Under the pieces are notes generated by a model. It ran no database searches. It saw only the letters and a list, made by a program, of their open reading frames with translations, and was not told the DNA's origin. From Spirochaetales bacterium (GTDB lineage: Bacteria; Spirochaetota; Spirochaetia; UBA9216), in contig QKCC01000151.1 in assembly GCA_003245835.1 (NCBI GenBank), forward strand, positions 1-42,304: a stretch of 42,304 nt of DNA. The letters run 5' to 3'. The stretch's first letter is position 1. Each line of letters opens with the position of its first letter. Made by a program: the position numbers and the translations under genes. Shown here one piece after another: positions 39,663 through 42,304 of the stretch.

Positions 39663-40973
39663 TCAATTGTTGGTCAGCCCGGCTACAGCAGCTCCTATTA
39701 TCGGGGCGTTCTCGATCTGCCTGATTTCATAGAAAATTCCGGCCTTTTTAAAGTACGAGTCTATATTGCTGATTACCTGCTCTTTAAGCCCGTAAAGGTT
39801 CCAGAATGTTGTTCCGTCTATACAGAGGCAGATCGGCTTATCGGCACTTCTGCCCTTCCCTGTCTTTGTAAGGATACCGGCAATCATAACTGACGCGAGG
39901 TATGCTGCTCTTGCAGTCAATGCCTGCGATATCTCCATTATCACTTCAAGATCACTGCTTTCAGCTCTGGACTTCAGTTCTTCCGGCAGCTTCTGGTCCG
40001 AAAGGAATGCGCTTAGGTCGGCGGCGTTACAGGTTTTCCCGAAATCACCGGATGATTCGAGCGCGGCACTGAACTTATCCGAAAAACAGCCGGCATCGGC
40101 AGCGCTTCTGAGTACCGAAAACCAGAGTGTTCCCAGATACCCGCCGGAAACCATTTTCTCGAATTTATACGCTTCTGAATCAGAGGTGGTCTCCCTGTAC
40201 CGGGCATCGGCCTTGCCGGATTCAAAAATACCGCAGGAACCTGCTTCCATATTTATCAGCTGGCTCCCGTTCTCAGGCAGAGTATCTACCTTTCCTATTC
40301 TGGAATTCTTCTCATTATAGCTCGCGTTTACCCCGGTTCCGTAAATCAGTCCAACGAACTCATCGAATTCTCCGTTTCGTCCGGCAGCCCTTCCGGCAAG
40401 CAGTGTAGCGACTGTATCATTCAGCAGCACAATCTTTCTGATACCGGATATTCCGCGCTTTTCAAGAGTATCAAGAACCCCCCTGCCTATCAGTTCCCCT
40501 ACAACCTCACGCGCCTTGATTTCTTTACTGAACCCCGTAAGCCGGCCGTCTTTCTCTGCTGTTTTAACCATCGGGTATGAAAAACAGAATCCAATCTGCT
40601 CTATACCGTCAGTCAGGTCTGTAATAAAATCTACGATTTCATTGAAAAATTCTTCTTTTGTATGCTCTTTGAGAATTCCGGGCATTCCGCGTTTTCTGAA
40701 TTGACTTATTACCGGTTCATTATCTTTTGTAAAGTGAACTACAGCAGCACGGAAATTTGTACCGCCGGCATCCAGAACAAGTACAGGCTTATTGGGCGGA
40801 ATACGGGATCCCTCTTCAATGTATGTCGGCAGCATCGGCATACTGGAACTGCTGTCCAGCCCCTTCTGCATCTCATTCAGATATGATTCCAGATCCTTCT
40901 CGAAATTATAACATTCAGTGCTTATATGGTTACTGTATAAAAAATTTTTTACCGGGAGGTCTTTTCCTTTCAT
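39663..40973 (-). CDS. Hexokinase family protein (eukaryote-type)
   Basis: Phosphorylates glucose or another hexose with ATP. The ATG at 40973 has AAAAGG seven bases upstream; an ATG at 40979 is the alternative and would add two residues. 436 residues with phosphate-1 motif VLDAGGTNFRAAVVHF near 63-78, sugar-binding FCFSYPM, LLNDTVATLLAG (the catalytic aspartate), GLIYGTGVNASY and NMEAGSCGIFES. The pattern is that of hexokinases known in treponemes, unlike bacterial ROK or Glk kinases. Divergent from a LacI-type regulator, which may control it. Confidence 0.88.
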   Translation of the reverse strand: MKGKDLPVKNFLYSNHISTECYNFEKDLESYLNEMQKGLDSSSSMPMLPTYIEEGSRIPPNKPVLVLDAGGTNFRAAVVHFTKDNEPVISQFRKRGMPGILKEHTKEEFFNEIVDFITDLTDGIEQIGFCFSYPMVKTAEKDGRLTGFSKEIKAREVVGELIGRGVLDTLEKRGISGIRKIVLLNDTVATLLAGRAAGRNGEFDEFVGLIYGTGVNASYNEKNSRIGKVDTLPENGSQLINMEAGSCGIFESGKADARYRETTSDSEAYKFEKMVSGGYLGTLWFSVLRSAADAGCFSDKFSAALESSGDFGKTCNAADLSAFLSDQKLPEELKSRAESSDLEVIMEISQALTARAAYLASVMIAGILTKTGKGRSADKPICLCIDGTTFWNLYGLKEQVISNIDSYFKKAGIFYEIRQIENAPIIGAAVAGLTNN

Positions 40974-40998
40974 ATCCATTCCTTTTGAGATATAATAT

Positions 40999-41013
40999 TA
41001 CATTAATAATGTA
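40999..41013. promoter_or_regulatory. Palindrome between hexokinase and the LacI-type gene
   Basis: TACATTAATAATGTA is a perfect 15-base palindrome in the 68-base divergent gap, beside TATAAT-like words for both directions. Its position fits an operator for the LacI-family protein, though it lacks the central CG usual in LacI sites. Confidence 0.45.
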
Positions 41014-41041
41014 TGAGTTGAAAAGGGAGATCTAAAACAAA

Positions 41042-42148
41042 ATGCCGTCACAATCGGATGTAGCCAAGCTTGCTAATGTATCTTTCATGACCGTTTCGAG
41101 GGTGATCAACGGCAAAGAAAATGTCAAAGAAGAAACAAGGCGCAGGGTACTTAAAGCTATCGATGAGCTTGGGTATTACCCAAACGCTGCCGCACGGGCG
41201 CTTAATAATAATAAAACAGACGGAATAGGAATAATAATTCCACATGCCGAATTCATGAATGTAGCTCCCTATTTTCTGGACCTGATCACAAGTCTGGAAC
41301 GAAATATCGACAGAATGGGTTATCATCTTGTTTTCAAACTTCCGACTTCACTTAAGAGCGCTTCTGATTATTCACAGCTTTACAAGGAACGTAAAGTCGA
41401 CGGTGTAATTGTATTGGCGCCTTCGGTTGATCAGTGGCTTTTAAAAAAGCTTATAACCGACCATGTACCGTCCGTTGTTGTATACGGGCGGGATGATGAG
41501 CTCGATATAAATTACATCGATGCAAATAACCATAAGGGTGCAAAATCCGCGACAAACCACCTTATTAAACTCGGACATAAAAGGATCGGCATGGTTACCG
41601 GGAGCACGACTTTAATCTGCGGAAGGGACAGAATCAGCGGATACCTGGAAGCACTGGAAGAAAACAACCTTCCTGTAGATAAACGGCTGATCTTCTACGG
41701 CGACTGGCAGCCTGAAAGCGGCGTAAGGGCCTTCAGGTACTTTTTCGGACTGGCCGACCCTCCGACCGCAATTTTCTGCGCCAACGACCATATGGCACTG
41801 GGCCTTATGAGGGCTGCACAGCAGAATCGGCTCGAAATTCCCAGGGATCTTTCGCTTTTCGGCTACAACGATATTGCGTATTCAGGATATCTTACTCCTC
41901 CCCTGTCAACGATGAAACAGCCGCTTGATGAGATAGGAGAAAAGGCGATTGAGCTTCTTATAAAGACAATAGAAGAGCCGGACCGGCCGAAAGAAAAAAT
42001 TATGCTTGACACCGAGTTCATTGACAGGGAATCGTGCACATTCCCGAGAAAAAATGTTCATATCAAACTCAGGCCGGAAACTCCGCTTGAGATGAAGCCT
42101 GAACTCAGGGCCGGACTTTACTATCCTCACCCGGAACCCCGCAAATAG
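41042..42148 (+). CDS. LacI/PurR-family transcriptional regulator
   Basis: 368 residues. N-terminal LacI helix-turn-helix (SDVAKLANVSFMTVSRVING) with the hinge helix NAAARALNNNKT, then a periplasmic-binding-like sugar domain (VDGVIVLAPS, GHKRIGMVTGS, PPTAIFCANDHMALGLM, MKQPLDEIGEKAIELL). The last 30 residues are an extra proline-rich tail. GGGAG is 12 bases before the ATG, a little far. It is divergent from hexokinase, so a sugar effector is likely. Confidence 0.93.
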   Translation: MPSQSDVAKLANVSFMTVSRVINGKENVKEETRRRVLKAIDELGYYPNAAARALNNNKTDGIGIIIPHAEFMNVAPYFLDLITSLERNIDRMGYHLVFKLPTSLKSASDYSQLYKERKVDGVIVLAPSVDQWLLKKLITDHVPSVVVYGRDDELDINYIDANNHKGAKSATNHLIKLGHKRIGMVTGSTTLICGRDRISGYLEALEENNLPVDKRLIFYGDWQPESGVRAFRYFFGLADPPTAIFCANDHMALGLMRAAQQNRLEIPRDLSLFGYNDIAYSGYLTPPLSTMKQPLDEIGEKAIELLIKTIEEPDRPKEKIMLDTEFIDRESCTFPRKNVHIKLRPETPLEMKPELRAGLYYPHPEPRK

Positions 42149-42211
42149 CCTTTTTGCGGCGGTGCCGACGCAAAAAATCGAAGGCTTCTGAGCCTTTTTG
42201 CGGCGGTGCCG
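42147..42211 (+). repeat. Two 21-base direct repeats after the LacI-type gene
   Basis: Identical copies at 42147-42167 and 42191-42211, beginning AGCCTTTTTGCGG and ending GGTGCCG, 44 bases apart. The first copy begins inside the stop codon. Between them TTTTTGCG (42151-42158) pairs with CGCAAAAA (42169-42176). The remaining 93 bases to the window end show nothing I recognise. Confidence 0.65.
42181..42199 (+). terminator. Candidate terminator of the LacI-type gene
   Basis: AAGGCT and AGCCTT pair around TCTG and run into TTT. The T tract is part of the second 21-base repeat, so the repeat and the terminator share sequence. Confidence 0.5.
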
Positions 42212-42304
42212 GTGTCCGCAGCATTCAATTTTATTGATGCCGAAAGATGAATTGTTGCGTTATTATTGACGCTTACCCGACTCTCGGCTATTGTATTTCG
42301 GTGG

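Overview
The window reads as a chromosomal segment of an anaerobic or fermentative bacterium of moderate GC, most likely a spirochaete. The case rests on a eukaryote-type hexokinase of the kind known in treponemes, a full MoxR-DUF58-BatA/B/C/D/E aerotolerance-type operon, LPP20-type lipoproteins, a FabV/TER-type enoyl reductase and an oxygen-sensitive class III ribonucleotide reductase. No rRNA, tRNA, CRISPR array, transposase or phage gene was seen. The phylum call is inference from gene content and has not been tested by phylogeny.

Layout. (1) 1-6729: an acyl-CoA/AMP ligase cut by the window edge and an XRE-cupin regulator on the minus strand, facing a fabD-fabG-fabF-fabZ operon followed by fabV. 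Two matching palindromes sit in the divergent promoter. (2) 6791-15139, minus: one tightly overlapping operon, moxR, DUF58, a lipoprotein, batA, batB, batC, batD, batE. (3) 15288-18758: a queuosine-precursor transporter behind a preQ1-I riboswitch, a small membrane protein, and two LPP20-like lipoproteins. (4) 18918-23221: a small HMA-like protein, a THEP1-like NTPase, MobB, and a biotin operon (birA-bioY-ecfA-ecfT) with a BirA operator over the birA start codon. (5) 23282-30243: a MerR/TipA-like regulator, a tandem-HTH MerR-like regulator with a DUF6051-like hydrolase, FtsH, an IlvY-like LysR regulator and an exported degenerate transglutaminase-like protein. (6) 30342-37522: a MinD/ParA-like ATPase with a long C-terminal region, then nrdR-nrdD-(glycyl radical/thioredoxin protein)-nrdG, and a convergent dGTPase across a repeat-rich gap. 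(7) 37594-42148: a receiver-PAS-GGDEF-EAL protein, hexokinase and a LacI regulator.

The most unusual system is the class III ribonucleotide reductase. The nrdD product stops just after its zinc-binding cysteines. The glycyl radical domain is the N-terminus of the next, separate gene, where it is joined to a thioredoxin/glutaredoxin-like domain with a CPNC motif. Radical site and probable reductant are therefore on one small subunit. Second is a BirA homologue that keeps its DNA-binding and biotin-pocket motifs but has lost the conserved basic residues of the ligase. It sits at the head of a biotin-uptake operon, beside its own operator, and may be a dedicated biotin sensor.

A recurring feature is a -10 box only 5 to 8 bases from the start codon with no Shine-Dalgarno sequence (16106, 18918, 19707, 20284 and, on the minus strand, 30243). 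This suggests frequent leaderless transcripts.
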